In this document: piece by piece, positions 53,897 through 61,781 of the stretch
Position numbering within the stretch: the stretch's first letter is position 1
Layout: the number at the start of each line of letters is the position of its first letter
Source of the DNA: Bradyrhizobium sp. MOS002
GTDB taxonomy: Bacteria > Pseudomonadota > Alphaproteobacteria > Rhizobiales > Xanthobacteraceae
Direction of reading: 5' to 3'
NCBI RefSeq assembly: GCF_003020115.1
Contig: NZ_PYFX01000002.1
Coordinates: 124,001-188,000, forward strand
Length of the DNA: 64,000 nucleotides
Program-made: the position numbers and the translations under genes
The notes under the pieces: generated by a model
What the model saw: the letters and a program-made list of their open reading frames with translations, nothing else
Told to the model about the DNA's origin: nothing
Databases searched by the model: none

Positions 53897-55032
53897 GCCT
53901 GGTCCCCGCCGTTCTTGGCGGCTTCGTAGCGCGCCATGAACCCCGGCGACATCGTGCGCAGGCGAGAGTCGTCGATGCGGCCCGAGCGGGTGATGTAGCT
54001 ATAGGCAAAGTCCATCAGGCCTTGCTGCATGTGCTGAGCAAAGTGCTCGTACCAGAAAGCGCTGGTCCGCGCGGCGTTGACGAGCTTCTGCACCACCGGC
54101 TTTCGTGCGGCCTGGTAGCGATGCAGGGCGGTGGACAGATGCGCATCCGACTCCAGCGCCTTGACCAGCGCAATGGCGTCCTCGATCGCGAGCCGCGTGC
54201 CCGAGCCGATCGAGAAATGCGCCGAGTGCAGGGCGTCGCCGAGCAGCACCATGTTCTTGAACGACCAGTGCTCGTTCCAGACCCAGGGGAAGTTGCGCCA
54301 GACCGATTTGTTCGAGACCAGCGAGCGGCCGCCGAGCGTGTCGGCAAACACCTCCTCGCAGACGCCCTTGGACTGCTCCACATCCTTGTAGGCGAAACCG
54401 TAGGCCTGCCAGGTCGAGTGGTCGCATTCGACCAGGAACGTGCTCATGGTCGGCGAGTAGCGGTAGTGGTGGGCGTTGAAGGCGCCGCGGTCGGTCTTCA
54501 CGAAAGTCTGCGACAGCGTGTCGAAGCGCTTCGAGGTGCCGTACCAGACGAACTTGTTGGAGGAGTAGGACAGCGAGGTGCCGAAATCGCCCTCGAAGGC
54601 GCGGCGCACCAGCGAGTTCAACCCGTCGGCGGCGACGATCAGATCGTGGCCGTTGAGCTGGTCGATCCCATGAATTGGCGTGTCGAAGCGCGGGGTGACG
54701 CCGGCATCGAGCGCGCGCTGCTGCAGGAATCGCAAGAGCTCGAGCCGGCCGATCGAGGAGAAGCCGACACCGTCGATGGCGACGCTATCGCCGCCCAGGT
54801 TCAGCGTGATGTTCTCCCAGCTCTCCATGTGCGGCGCGATCGCGTCGACCGTCTCGGGGTCGTCGGCGCGCAAAAATTCCAGCGCCTGGTCCGAGAACAC
54901 GACGCCAAAGCCCCAGGTCGCGTCGGCCGGGTTCTGTTCGAACAGGTCGACCTGATCCTCGGGGTGACGCTTCTTCCAGAGATAGGCGAAGTAGAGCCCA
55001 CCGGGCCCCCCGCCAATCACGGCGATCCGCAA
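53893..55032 (-). CDS. FAD-dependent aryl-CoA monooxygenase (salicylyl-CoA 5-hydroxylase-like)
   Basis: 379 residues: FAD motif VIGGGPGGLYFAYLW (about 5-19) and the second FAD segment GDALHSAHFSIGSGTRLAIE, which is the pattern of salicylyl-CoA 5-hydroxylase and aminobenzoyl-CoA monooxygenases. It would place OH para to the existing hydroxyl, giving gentisyl-CoA, or act on an anthraniloyl-CoA-like ester. The TTG start at 55032 follows GGGAGGA; operator site 2 lies 13 bp upstream. No separate reductase is needed for this flavoprotein class. Confidence 0.88.
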   Translation of the reverse strand: MRIAVIGGGPGGLYFAYLWKKRHPEDQVDLFEQNPADATWGFGVVFSDQALEFLRADDPETVDAIAPHMESWENITLNLGGDSVAIDGVGFSSIGRLELLRFLQQRALDAGVTPRFDTPIHGIDQLNGHDLIVAADGLNSLVRRAFEGDFGTSLSYSSNKFVWYGTSKRFDTLSQTFVKTDRGAFNAHHYRYSPTMSTFLVECDHSTWQAYGFAYKDVEQSKGVCEEVFADTLGGRSLVSNKSVWRNFPWVWNEHWSFKNMVLLGDALHSAHFSIGSGTRLAIEDAIALVKALESDAHLSTALHRYQAARKPVVQKLVNAARTSAFWYEHFAQHMQQGLMDFAYSYITRSGRIDDSRLRTMSPGFMARYEAAKNGGDQA

Positions 55033-55045
55033 CGTCTGTCCTCCC

Positions 55046-55072
55046 TGATTGACAGTATACTTACTATCTAGG
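55046..55072. promoter_or_regulatory. Conserved 27-nt operator, site 2 (likely MarR-binding)
   Basis: Matches site 1 (50873-50899) at 26 of 27 positions. On the minus strand it carries TATACT (55059-55054) as a possible -10, only 22 nt from the TTG start of the hydroxylase. The upstream -35 (TAGTCT) is weak, so this promoter may need activation or be tightly controlled. Confidence 0.82.
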
Positions 55073-55147
55073 GGTAGACTAATGTGCTCCGGCTTCCCGC
55101 GCCAGCGGAATTATCGGCGAAGCGCGCGGCACGCCGAAGCTCATGCC

Positions 55148-55170
55148 TGGACACGCGTTTGGCGCGTGTC
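55148..55170. terminator. Strong hairpin between the Cys-repeat gene and the hydroxylase promoter
   Basis: GGACACGCG (55148-55156) and CGCGTGTCC (55162-55170) form a perfect 9-bp stem with a 5-nt loop. No T-run follows; it probably marks the end of transcription of the Cys-repeat gene. Confidence 0.55.
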
Positions 55171-55274
55171 CGAAGCAGTGACGTGCGAAGCATAGACAAA
55201 CCGCGCCGGCTTGGCCATCCGCAGGTCAGCTCACCAGCGCCGTGGTGCGGCGGGCCGCCGGATGGCTCGCTTCT

Positions 55275-56120
55275 CTAGCGTGCAGCAAACGGCGCCAGCA
55301 CGTCCTTGCAGGCGGGCGACAGCGAAGCGGCATTGTTGGCAACGCATTGGATGATCCGACCGCCACCTGGCGCCACGCTGCCGCACAGCGTGCGGACATC
55401 CTCGCGACATGCGGACTGGACGATGAACAGCTCTTCGCGTGGCCGCAGCGGGCGCAGCACGATCACGGCAGGCGCGGCTGCCGGTGCAGCTGCCGCCGCA
55501 GGAGCGGCGCCCGCAGGTGCCGCCGTTGCTGCCGCGCCACCGCCGGCCGCGGCGCTCACGGCCTTCTCGCAGGCCGGCGAAACCTTTGCCTTGTTCTTCT
55601 CGAGGCATTCGAGTGCGGGCGCGCCGCCCGGCGGCACGCTGGCGCACACCTTGGGATAATCGGCGCGGCACGCGCTCTTGACGGCAGCGACCTGCGCGCT
55701 GCTCGGCTGTTTGGCTGCAGCGGGCTTGGGCGCGGCTGCGGCAGCCGGCTTTGCGGCGGGAGCGGTGTCAGCCTTCGGTGCGGCGGGCGCGGTCTCCGCC
55801 TTGGGTGCAGCCTCCTTGGGTGCAGCTTCGGTCTTCGGCGCGGCTTCGGTCTTCGGCGCCGCAGCTGGCTCGACGGCGCGAACCGCGGTTTGGCATCCCG
55901 ATGACAGGCTGGACATGTTCTTCTGCAGGCATTGATAGGCTTCCACGCCGCCGGGCGTGACGCTCGAACAGTGCGCCATGAAGTCCGAGCGGCATGCGGA
56001 GCGGATCGCGCTCTTCTGCGCCTCGGTCGGTGCTTGTGCGAATGCGCCTGCTGCAGTTGCGAAGAGAGCCGCCGCCAGCAACGCCCCGCGTGCTGACGTA
56101 TGTTTCAACGTGTTGAACAT
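55275..56120 (-). CDS. Secreted protein with three cysteine-rich repeats and Ala/Pro/Lys linkers
   Basis: 281 residues: a signal peptide (LLAAALFATAAGAFAQA), then three modules with identical cysteine spacing C-x7-C-x12-C-x11-C. Module 1 has C43, C51, C64, C76; module 2 has C151, C159, C172, C184; module 3 has C238, C246, C259, C271. The modules resemble the eukaryotic GLG1-type cysteine-rich repeat. Ala/Pro/Lys linkers (repeated APKTEA/APKA units) join them. It is probably periplasmic with two disulfides per module. Function unknown. I chose ATG 56120; the longer frame starts 27 codons earlier. Confidence 0.85.
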   Translation of the reverse strand: MFNTLKHTSARGALLAAALFATAAGAFAQAPTEAQKSAIRSACRSDFMAHCSSVTPGGVEAYQCLQKNMSSLSSGCQTAVRAVEPAAAPKTEAAPKTEAAPKEAAPKAETAPAAPKADTAPAAKPAAAAAPKPAAAKQPSSAQVAAVKSACRADYPKVCASVPPGGAPALECLEKNKAKVSPACEKAVSAAAGGGAAATAAPAGAAPAAAAAPAAAPAVIVLRPLRPREELFIVQSACREDVRTLCGSVAPGGGRIIQCVANNAASLSPACKDVLAPFAAR

Positions 56121-56271
56121 CCGAGTGAATTCCTGCCCTGTCGGTGACGCCGACAATTTTTTCAAATGTGATGCAAACAATCGTCGCGGGTGACGCCGCA
56201 TGCGGCATCATTGGCCGCCTCGACCTCTACCGCAAGTAGATATTGCCGTCGCAATTGCGACGCAACTAAAA

Positions 56272-56348
56272 CATGTTCCGGAAAACTGTGCTGCGTTTTT
56301 CCCTTACGCAAACGCGGAACGCGTTTGCGCGGAGATCATGCTCAAACA
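56272..56348. repeat. Palindromic repeat G (ATGTTCCGGAAAA..GATCATGC family), copy 1
   Basis: Left ACATGTTCCGGAAAACTGTG, right GGAGATCATGCTCAAACAA. Inside it a perfect hairpin CGCAAACGCG-GAA-CGCGTTTGCG (56307-56329). It lies just after the stop of the reductase gene (minus strand). Confidence 0.7.
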
Positions 56349-56356
56349 ATACGTCC

Positions 56357-57358
56357 TCAGAGCTTGACCATGCGCTTGCCGCGGTTCTCGCCCGCCAGCA
56401 ATCCGATCAGCGCCTTCGGCGTGTTCTCGAGGCCGTCGATGATGTCCTCCTGCACCTTCAGCTTGCCGGATGTGACCCAGGCCTGGAGGTCGGCGAGCGC
56501 ACGTTGGCTTTCCTTCATGTAGTCCATCACGATGAAGCCCTGCATGACGAGCCGCTTCACCACGATCAGGCCGGGCACGCCGCGCGGGCCGTGTGCTGAG
56601 GGCGCGCCGTCATATTGCGAGATCGCGCCGCAGCAGGCGATGCGGCCGTAATTGTTCATCTGCGGCAGGCAGGCTTCGAGAATGTCGCCGCCGACATTGT
56701 CGAAATAGACGTCGATGCCCTTCGGAGCCGCCGCGCGCAACGCCTTGAACACCGCGCCGTCCTTGTAGTCGACGGCGGCATCGAAGCCGAGCTCGGAGGT
56801 CAGCCAGCTGCACTTGTCGGCGCCGCCGGCGATGCCGATGACGCGGCATCCTTTGATCTTCGCGATCTGCCCGACGATCGAGCCGACCGAACCTGCGGCA
56901 GCGGAGACCACGACCGTCTCGCCCTCTTTGGGCTTGCCGATCTCCAGCAAGCCGAAATAGGCGGTGAGGCCGGCGATGCCGAACACGCTGAGCAGATGCG
57001 TCATCGGCTCGAGCTTCGGCATCTTGGTGAGTTGCTTGGCAGGCACTGCCGCCAACTCCTGCCAGCCGGTGTCGCCGAACACGATGTCGCCTGGCGCAAG
57101 CCCCGGCGCCTTGGAGCTGATGACCTCGGCGATGGCGCCGCCGGCCATCACGCTGTTGGCTTCGACTGCTGAACGATAGGTCGCGCCGTGCATCCAGGCG
57201 CGGTTGGCGGCGTCGAGCGAGATGTAACGCACGCGTAGCAGGGCCTCGCCGTCCTTCGGCTCAGGCATCGCACCTTCGACCATCTTGAAGTGCTCTGGGC
57301 CGAGCTTGCCGCTGGGCTTTTCCACCAGAAGAATCTGGCGATTGACGCTGCCACTCAT
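56357..57358 (-). CDS. NADP-dependent oxidoreductase (CurA/prostaglandin-reductase-like MDR)
   Basis: 333 residues of the zinc-free medium-chain reductase family. It opens SVNRQILLVEKPSGKLGPEH, has RAWMHGATYRSAVEANSVM and the cofactor motif VVVSAAAGSVGSIVGQIAK, then YFDNVGGDILEACLPQMNNYGRI. The family reduces alpha,beta-unsaturated ketones or aldehydes with NADPH; the physiological substrate is unclear. It is a single gene with a divergent symporter upstream (208 bp away). Confidence 0.9.
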   Translation of the reverse strand: MSGSVNRQILLVEKPSGKLGPEHFKMVEGAMPEPKDGEALLRVRYISLDAANRAWMHGATYRSAVEANSVMAGGAIAEVISSKAPGLAPGDIVFGDTGWQELAAVPAKQLTKMPKLEPMTHLLSVFGIAGLTAYFGLLEIGKPKEGETVVVSAAAGSVGSIVGQIAKIKGCRVIGIAGGADKCSWLTSELGFDAAVDYKDGAVFKALRAAAPKGIDVYFDNVGGDILEACLPQMNNYGRIACCGAISQYDGAPSAHGPRGVPGLIVVKRLVMQGFIVMDYMKESQRALADLQAWVTSGKLKVQEDIIDGLENTPKALIGLLAGENRGKRMVKL

Positions 57359-57566
57359 GATGTTTCCCCTTCGCTTGTTTGACGATTATTGATGCAGCTG
57401 CCGCAAGAAAAACGTGCAAGCCGCATTCGTTGTGCGCTGCATGAAGGCTAGATCGCGAGCGCCGGTTGCGCAACGGGAACATCCGCCCGGCGATCGCACG
57501 CCAAGCGTGTTGCGTCATCGTCATATCTGCGACATCATGAAGCGGCCGATGTAGCGGGGGTATTCA

Positions 57567-58862
57567 ATGTCGAACAGGTTTACGCAATTCATTCTGGTGG
57601 CGATGGTGCTGGGCATCATCATGGGCGCGGCGATCTACAATCTCCTGCCCGACACACGGGGCGACTGGGCCTCGTCCATCAACCTGATCGCCGTGATTTT
57701 CCTGCGCCTGATCAAGATGATCATCGCGCCGCTGGTGTTTGCGACCCTGGTCGGCGGCATTGCTCATATGGGTTCGGGCTCCAAGCTCGGTCGCATCTTC
57801 GCCAAGACCATGGGCTGGTTCATCAGCGCCTCTTTCGTCTCGCTGATGCTCGGTCTCGTGATGGTCAATCTGCTACAGCCCGGCGCGAATTTCCCCGGTA
57901 CGCTGCCTGACAAGGCGCAGTCGACCGGTCTGCCGGTTTCCGCCTTCTCGATCGAAAAATTCCTGACCCATCTGATCCCGACCTCGATCGCGGATGCGAT
58001 GGCGCAGAACGAGATTTTGCAGATCGTGATCTTTGCCGTGTTCTTTTCGGTCGCGATGGGCTCGATGCCCGAGCGCTCCAAGCCGATCCTGGCGCTGATC
58101 GACGACATCGGCCACATCATGCTCAAGGTGACGGGCTATGTGATGCTGTTTGCGCCGTTCGCTGTCTGGGCCGCCATCACCGCGACGGTTGCGAAGAACG
58201 GCCTGCTGGTGCTCTGGAAGCTCATCGTCTTCATGGGTGGCTTCTATCTCTCGCTCGCGCTGCTGTGGGGCATCCTGGTGGTCGTGGGCTTCATCGTGAT
58301 CGGGCCACGCTACGCCCATCTGCTGAAGCTGATCCGCGAGCCGCTGATGATCGCGTTCTCGACCGCGAGCTCTGAAGCGGCCTATCCGAAAACCCTGGAG
58401 GGGCTGAACAAGTTCGGCGCCTCATCGCGGATATCGAGCTTCGTGCTGCCGCTCGGCTATTCCTTCAATCTCGACGGCACGATGATGTACTGCACCTTCG
58501 CGAGCGTCTTCATCGCGCAGAGCTATCACATCGACATGCCGCTCGGCACGCAGCTCGCGATGCTGGCGACCCTGATGATCACCTCGAAGGGCGTTGCCGG
58601 CGTGCCGCGCGCCTCCCTCGTGGTGATCGCCTCGACGCTGTCGCAGTTCGGCATTCCCGAGGCGGGGCTGTTGATGATCATGGGCATCGACACCTTCCTC
58701 GACATGGGCCGCAGCGCCACCAACGTGATCGGCAACACGCTCGCGACCTCGGTCGTGGCCAAGTGGGAAGGCGAGCTCGGGCCCGAGCACGAGCTTGAAC
58801 CGGGCGATGCCGTGCCGGGTGACATGATCCCCGGCGAAGTGCCTGCGATGGCCGGCCATTGA
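57567..58862 (+). CDS. Dicarboxylate/amino acid:cation symporter (DAACS, GltP/DctA-like)
   Basis: 431 residues with eight helices and two re-entrant loops. Conserved parts: RLIKMIIAPLVFATLVGGIA, the serine-rich hairpin TASSEAAYPKTLEGL, SFNLDGTMMYCTFASVFIAQ and GIDTFLDMGRSATNVIGNTLAT, whose Asp and Asn bind substrate and Na+/H+. Imports glutamate, aspartate or C4-dicarboxylates; which is not decided. GGGGG precedes ATG 57567. The next gene, a periplasmic binding protein, starts 12 bp after its stop. Confidence 0.93.
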   Translation: MSNRFTQFILVAMVLGIIMGAAIYNLLPDTRGDWASSINLIAVIFLRLIKMIIAPLVFATLVGGIAHMGSGSKLGRIFAKTMGWFISASFVSLMLGLVMVNLLQPGANFPGTLPDKAQSTGLPVSAFSIEKFLTHLIPTSIADAMAQNEILQIVIFAVFFSVAMGSMPERSKPILALIDDIGHIMLKVTGYVMLFAPFAVWAAITATVAKNGLLVLWKLIVFMGGFYLSLALLWGILVVVGFIVIGPRYAHLLKLIREPLMIAFSTASSEAAYPKTLEGLNKFGASSRISSFVLPLGYSFNLDGTMMYCTFASVFIAQSYHIDMPLGTQLAMLATLMITSKGVAGVPRASLVVIASTLSQFGIPEAGLLMIMGIDTFLDMGRSATNVIGNTLATSVVAKWEGELGPEHELEPGDAVPGDMIPGEVPAMAGH

Positions 58863-58874
58863 TCGGAGTGCATC

Positions 58875-59795
58875 ATGCGCCTTTCAATGGCGATATCGGG
58901 CGGCCTCTGGCTGGCAGCATGCCTGCTGGCCACGGGTGCCTCCGCCCAGACCGGTGGCAGCGAAGGGCTTAGCCCGACGCTGTCGGCGATCAAGACAGCG
59001 CACACCGTGCGGCTCGGCTATCGCGAGAGCTCGCCGCCGTTCTCCTTCCTCGACCAGGCCAACCGGCCGATCGGCTACAGCCTCGAGCTCTGCGAGGCTA
59101 TCGTCGAGGAGATCGGCGTCGAGGTCGACGATCCCAATCTCAAGATCGCCTACGTCAAGGTCACCTCGGATGACCGCATCGACGCCGTGCTCCAGAACAA
59201 GATCGACCTGGAATGCGGCTCGACCACGGCCAATGCCGAACGCGGCAAGCGTGTCGCTTTCTCACCGCTGATGTTCGTCGCCGGCACCAAGCTGATGGTG
59301 CCGAAGGCGTCCAGCGTCCAATCACTGACTGACCTGAAGGGCAAGACTATCGTGGTGACGAAGGGCACCACCAACGAGCAGGCCATCCAGGCGGCCGACA
59401 AGAAGTCTTCGTTGGGGCTGACCATCGTTGTCGGTGCCGATCATGAACAGTCGTACCAGATGCTCGTCGACGGCAAGTCCGATGCGTTCGCGACCGACGA
59501 CATCCTGCTGTCCAGCCTGATCGTGCGCCACAAGGCACAGGACAAGTTTCGCGTCACCGGCGATTACCTGTCCTACGACCCCTACGGCATCATGTTCCGC
59601 AAGGGCGAACCGCAGTTGACGGCGGTGGTCGATCGCACCTTCCGCAAGCTCGGCTCCAACCACGACCTCGTCCCGCTCTACAACAAATGGTTCACCGCAA
59701 GACTTCCGACCGGCGAACGGCTCAACGTGCCGATCTCGCTGCAGCTGGAGGAAGCCTTCAAGGCGATGGACGATTCCGCCAGCGCGAACAACTAG
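58875..59795 (+). CDS. GltI-like ABC-type amino-acid binding protein, orphan
   Basis: 306 residues: signal GGLWLAACLLATGASAQ, then the type 2 binding fold (HTVRLGYRESSPPFSFLDQ; ECGSTTANAERGKRVAFSP; DLKGKTIVVTKGTTNEQ; DAFATDDILLSSL). This pattern fits polar or acidic amino-acid binders (GltI/BztA group). No ABC permease or ATPase is near; instead it is in an operon with a secondary symporter. Confidence 0.9.
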   Translation: MRLSMAISGGLWLAACLLATGASAQTGGSEGLSPTLSAIKTAHTVRLGYRESSPPFSFLDQANRPIGYSLELCEAIVEEIGVEVDDPNLKIAYVKVTSDDRIDAVLQNKIDLECGSTTANAERGKRVAFSPLMFVAGTKLMVPKASSVQSLTDLKGKTIVVTKGTTNEQAIQAADKKSSLGLTIVVGADHEQSYQMLVDGKSDAFATDDILLSSLIVRHKAQDKFRVTGDYLSYDPYGIMFRKGEPQLTAVVDRTFRKLGSNHDLVPLYNKWFTARLPTGERLNVPISLQLEEAFKAMDDSASANN

Positions 59796-59864
59796 CGCCT
59801 GCCCGACGAGCGCCGCTGCGCCCTCTCCCCAAGGTGAGTGGGCGCAGCAACGATCAGCGCGCGC

Positions 59865-60230
59865 TCACGCGCCCGCGGGCACCTGGTCCAGAAATCCCGT
59901 GATGCTCCTGATGCGGCCGTCCTTCAGTACGGCGAAATCCGTCCCCTTGATCGGACTATCGATGCCATCGGGACCAAGGCCCCAACTGAAGCGGACATGA
60001 TCGCCGTAGCCGTTGGGCTCGCCGATCAGCTTGAACTTGAAGTCGGGGAAGCGCTGCTGCACGCCTGCGATCAACGCATCGACGCCGTCATGGCCGTCGC
60101 CCTTCATGAGGGGATCGACATAGCTCGCATCCGCCGCCCAGTTCTGGCTCAACAGTTCGCGCCGGCGGCCGGCTGCGCGTTCATTCCAGAGATCGATGTA
60201 GCGGCGGGCGATGGTGATGGGGTCGGTCAT
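59865..60230 (-). CDS. SnoaL/NTF2-like protein
   Basis: 121 residues, one cone-shaped alpha+beta domain: DPITIARRYIDLWNERAAGRR (helices), ADASYVDPLMKGDGHDGV, FKFKLIGEPNGYGDHVRFSWGLGP. Family members are isomerases, cyclases or simple binding proteins; the substrate is unknown. No operon partner is certain. Confidence 0.88.
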   Translation of the reverse strand: MTDPITIARRYIDLWNERAAGRRRELLSQNWAADASYVDPLMKGDGHDGVDALIAGVQQRFPDFKFKLIGEPNGYGDHVRFSWGLGPDGIDSPIKGTDFAVLKDGRIRSITGFLDQVPAGA

Positions 60231-60314
60231 GGTCGTCTCCTTCGATGGCGCCGTGTCGTTCGGCTGACCTGACTATCGAAGGTTTGCGCGCGCTGATCGA
60301 TTACCTCGGAGGTC

Positions 60315-60365
60315 ATGCGCATAATCCGGGAAAGTGTGAAGCGGTTTCCCGATCGGATCATGCGC
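60315..60365. repeat. Palindromic repeat G, copy 2
   Basis: GCGCATAATCCGGGAAA at the left and CGGTTTCCCGATCGGATCATGCGC at the right, split here into inverted ends GCGCAT.ATCCG and CGGAT.ATGCGC. It lies between the SnoaL-like and RidA genes. Confidence 0.7.
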
Positions 60366-60395
60366 CGACAAGCGCGCGCAAATGTCGTCGCGAAC

Positions 60396-60746
60396 TTACT
60401 TCGCCGCCGTGACCATGATTTCGACGGTGTATTGTGCTGCCGCGAGCTTGGCTTCGACGGTGGCGCGTGCCGGTGTGTTGCCGGGCGAGACCCAGGCGTC
60501 CCACACCGCGTTCATCTCGCCAAACGTCTTCATGTCGGTGATGTAGATCGTGGCCGAAAGAAGTTTGGACTTGTCAGTGCCGGCCTTGGCGAGATGGCTG
60601 TCGATGGTCGCCAGGATGTCCTGGGTCTGCTTCGTCACGCTTTCGCCGGCGGCGTTGTTGGCGACGACACCGGCGAGATAGACGGTGTTGCCGTGCACGA
60701 CGACCTGGCTCATGCGCGGGCCGGTTTCAAGACGCTGAATGCTCAT
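60396..60746 (-). CDS. RidA/YjgF-family protein
   Basis: 116 residues, single RidA domain: MSIQRLETGPRMSQVVVHGN, TVYLAGVVANNAAGESVTKQ, NTPARATVEAKLAAAQYTVE. The Arg in PARAT is the residue that binds the carboxylate of imine intermediates in deaminating RidA proteins. The start ATG 60746 fits the family; a longer frame adds a His/Cys-rich leader from the repeated upstream DNA. Confidence 0.92.
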   Translation of the reverse strand: MSIQRLETGPRMSQVVVHGNTVYLAGVVANNAAGESVTKQTQDILATIDSHLAKAGTDKSKLLSATIYITDMKTFGEMNAVWDAWVSPGNTPARATVEAKLAAAQYTVEIMVTAAK

Positions 60747-60803
60747 TGGGGTCTCCTTCGAATGGCGGCCCTGTCTAGCGCAGCGGCCTTGTCCGTGCCA
60801 CCC

Positions 60804-60834
60804 CGGGCACGCATGCGTTGCCGGGCACGCATGC
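60804..60834. repeat. Direct repeat CGGGCACGCATGC upstream of ridA-like gene
   Basis: CGGGCACGCATGC occurs at 60804-60816 and 60822-60834, 18 bp apart, followed by another ATGCATGCAT run. It lies 58 bp before the RidA start and might be a regulator-binding region. Confidence 0.5.
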
Positions 60835-60860
60835 ATCGGTGGCTATGCATGCATCGCGCT

Positions 60861-61778
60861 TCAAGGAAACTGGCCGAAGAACGTCCAGATTGTCTCGGCG
60901 GCGTCGATGTCGCCGTTCTGCGATCCGAGCAAGCTGGCGGCGACCTTCGGGAAGCGGGCATCCGGCGAAAATCCGGGCATGCGGTGACCGCCTTGATTGA
61001 TGCGATAAAGCACGACGTCGTGCCCCCCAGGACAGCGCGAGGAAATCCGTGTCACCGTGGACTGGTCTGCGGGCGCCCTGTCGGGCAAATCGGTCGTGTC
61101 GGCATTGTCGGTCTCGCAGCCGTTGAGCTTGCGCCAGAACGCAAGCGTCTCGTCGGTGGACCAGAACCCGTCTGCGGCATAATAGCTCGATCCGCGGCCG
61201 CCCTCGTAGGGGACCAGCGGATCGGCCGTGCCGTTCATCAGCAGCATCGGCAGCGGCCGCGACGGATGGCATGTGACTGCCGTCTCATCGGTGAGATTCA
61301 TGCTCACGCTCGCGCCGGCAGCAAACAGATCAGCGCGGGCGCAGACCAGCGTCATCGCCATGGCGCCGCCGTTGGAGATGCCGGTGACATAAACGCGGCG
61401 AGGGTCGGCGGTGCCGCTCGCCACCAGCTTCTCGACGAGCTTTGCGATGAAGGCGACGTCGTCGGTGCCCGCGGGCGGGCCACGGAGCGCCGGTCCCGCC
61501 TTGGTCCTCGCATCGGCCCATGCGTGGTTGAGGCCATCGGGAAACACCACGGCAAACCCTTCGCGCTTTGCGACCTGCGGCCACGCCGTCCGCGTCATCA
61601 TGTCGGCGCCGCGCTGGGTCTTGCCATGCAGCACGACCACGAGCGGCACGAGCCGCTTCGCCGGCAGTTGCACAGCGTAGGACCGCTTCACGCCGTCGAT
61701 GTCGATCGTATCGGCGGACGCGCCCGAGGCGGCGGCCAATGCCGCAACAAACGCCGCGATGCGCATCCGCCGCCGCAT
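60861..61778 (-). CDS. Secreted PHB-depolymerase-family esterase (LpqC-like)
   Basis: 305 residues: signal AAFVAALAAASGASA, then the alpha/beta hydrolase core with the oxyanion segment VVVLHGKTQRGADMM, nucleophile elbow VTGISNGGAMAM (S135), acid near NGTADPLVPY and the late His in NQGGHRMPGF. The family hydrolyses feruloyl or polyester bonds outside or in the periplasm. Its ATG is 3 bp after the FAD dehydrogenase stop, so the two are one operon. Confidence 0.9.
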   Translation of the reverse strand: MRRRMRIAAFVAALAAASGASADTIDIDGVKRSYAVQLPAKRLVPLVVVLHGKTQRGADMMTRTAWPQVAKREGFAVVFPDGLNHAWADARTKAGPALRGPPAGTDDVAFIAKLVEKLVASGTADPRRVYVTGISNGGAMAMTLVCARADLFAAGASVSMNLTDETAVTCHPSRPLPMLLMNGTADPLVPYEGGRGSSYYAADGFWSTDETLAFWRKLNGCETDNADTTDLPDRAPADQSTVTRISSRCPGGHDVVLYRINQGGHRMPGFSPDARFPKVAASLLGSQNGDIDAAETIWTFFGQFP

Positions 61779-61781
61779 GAT

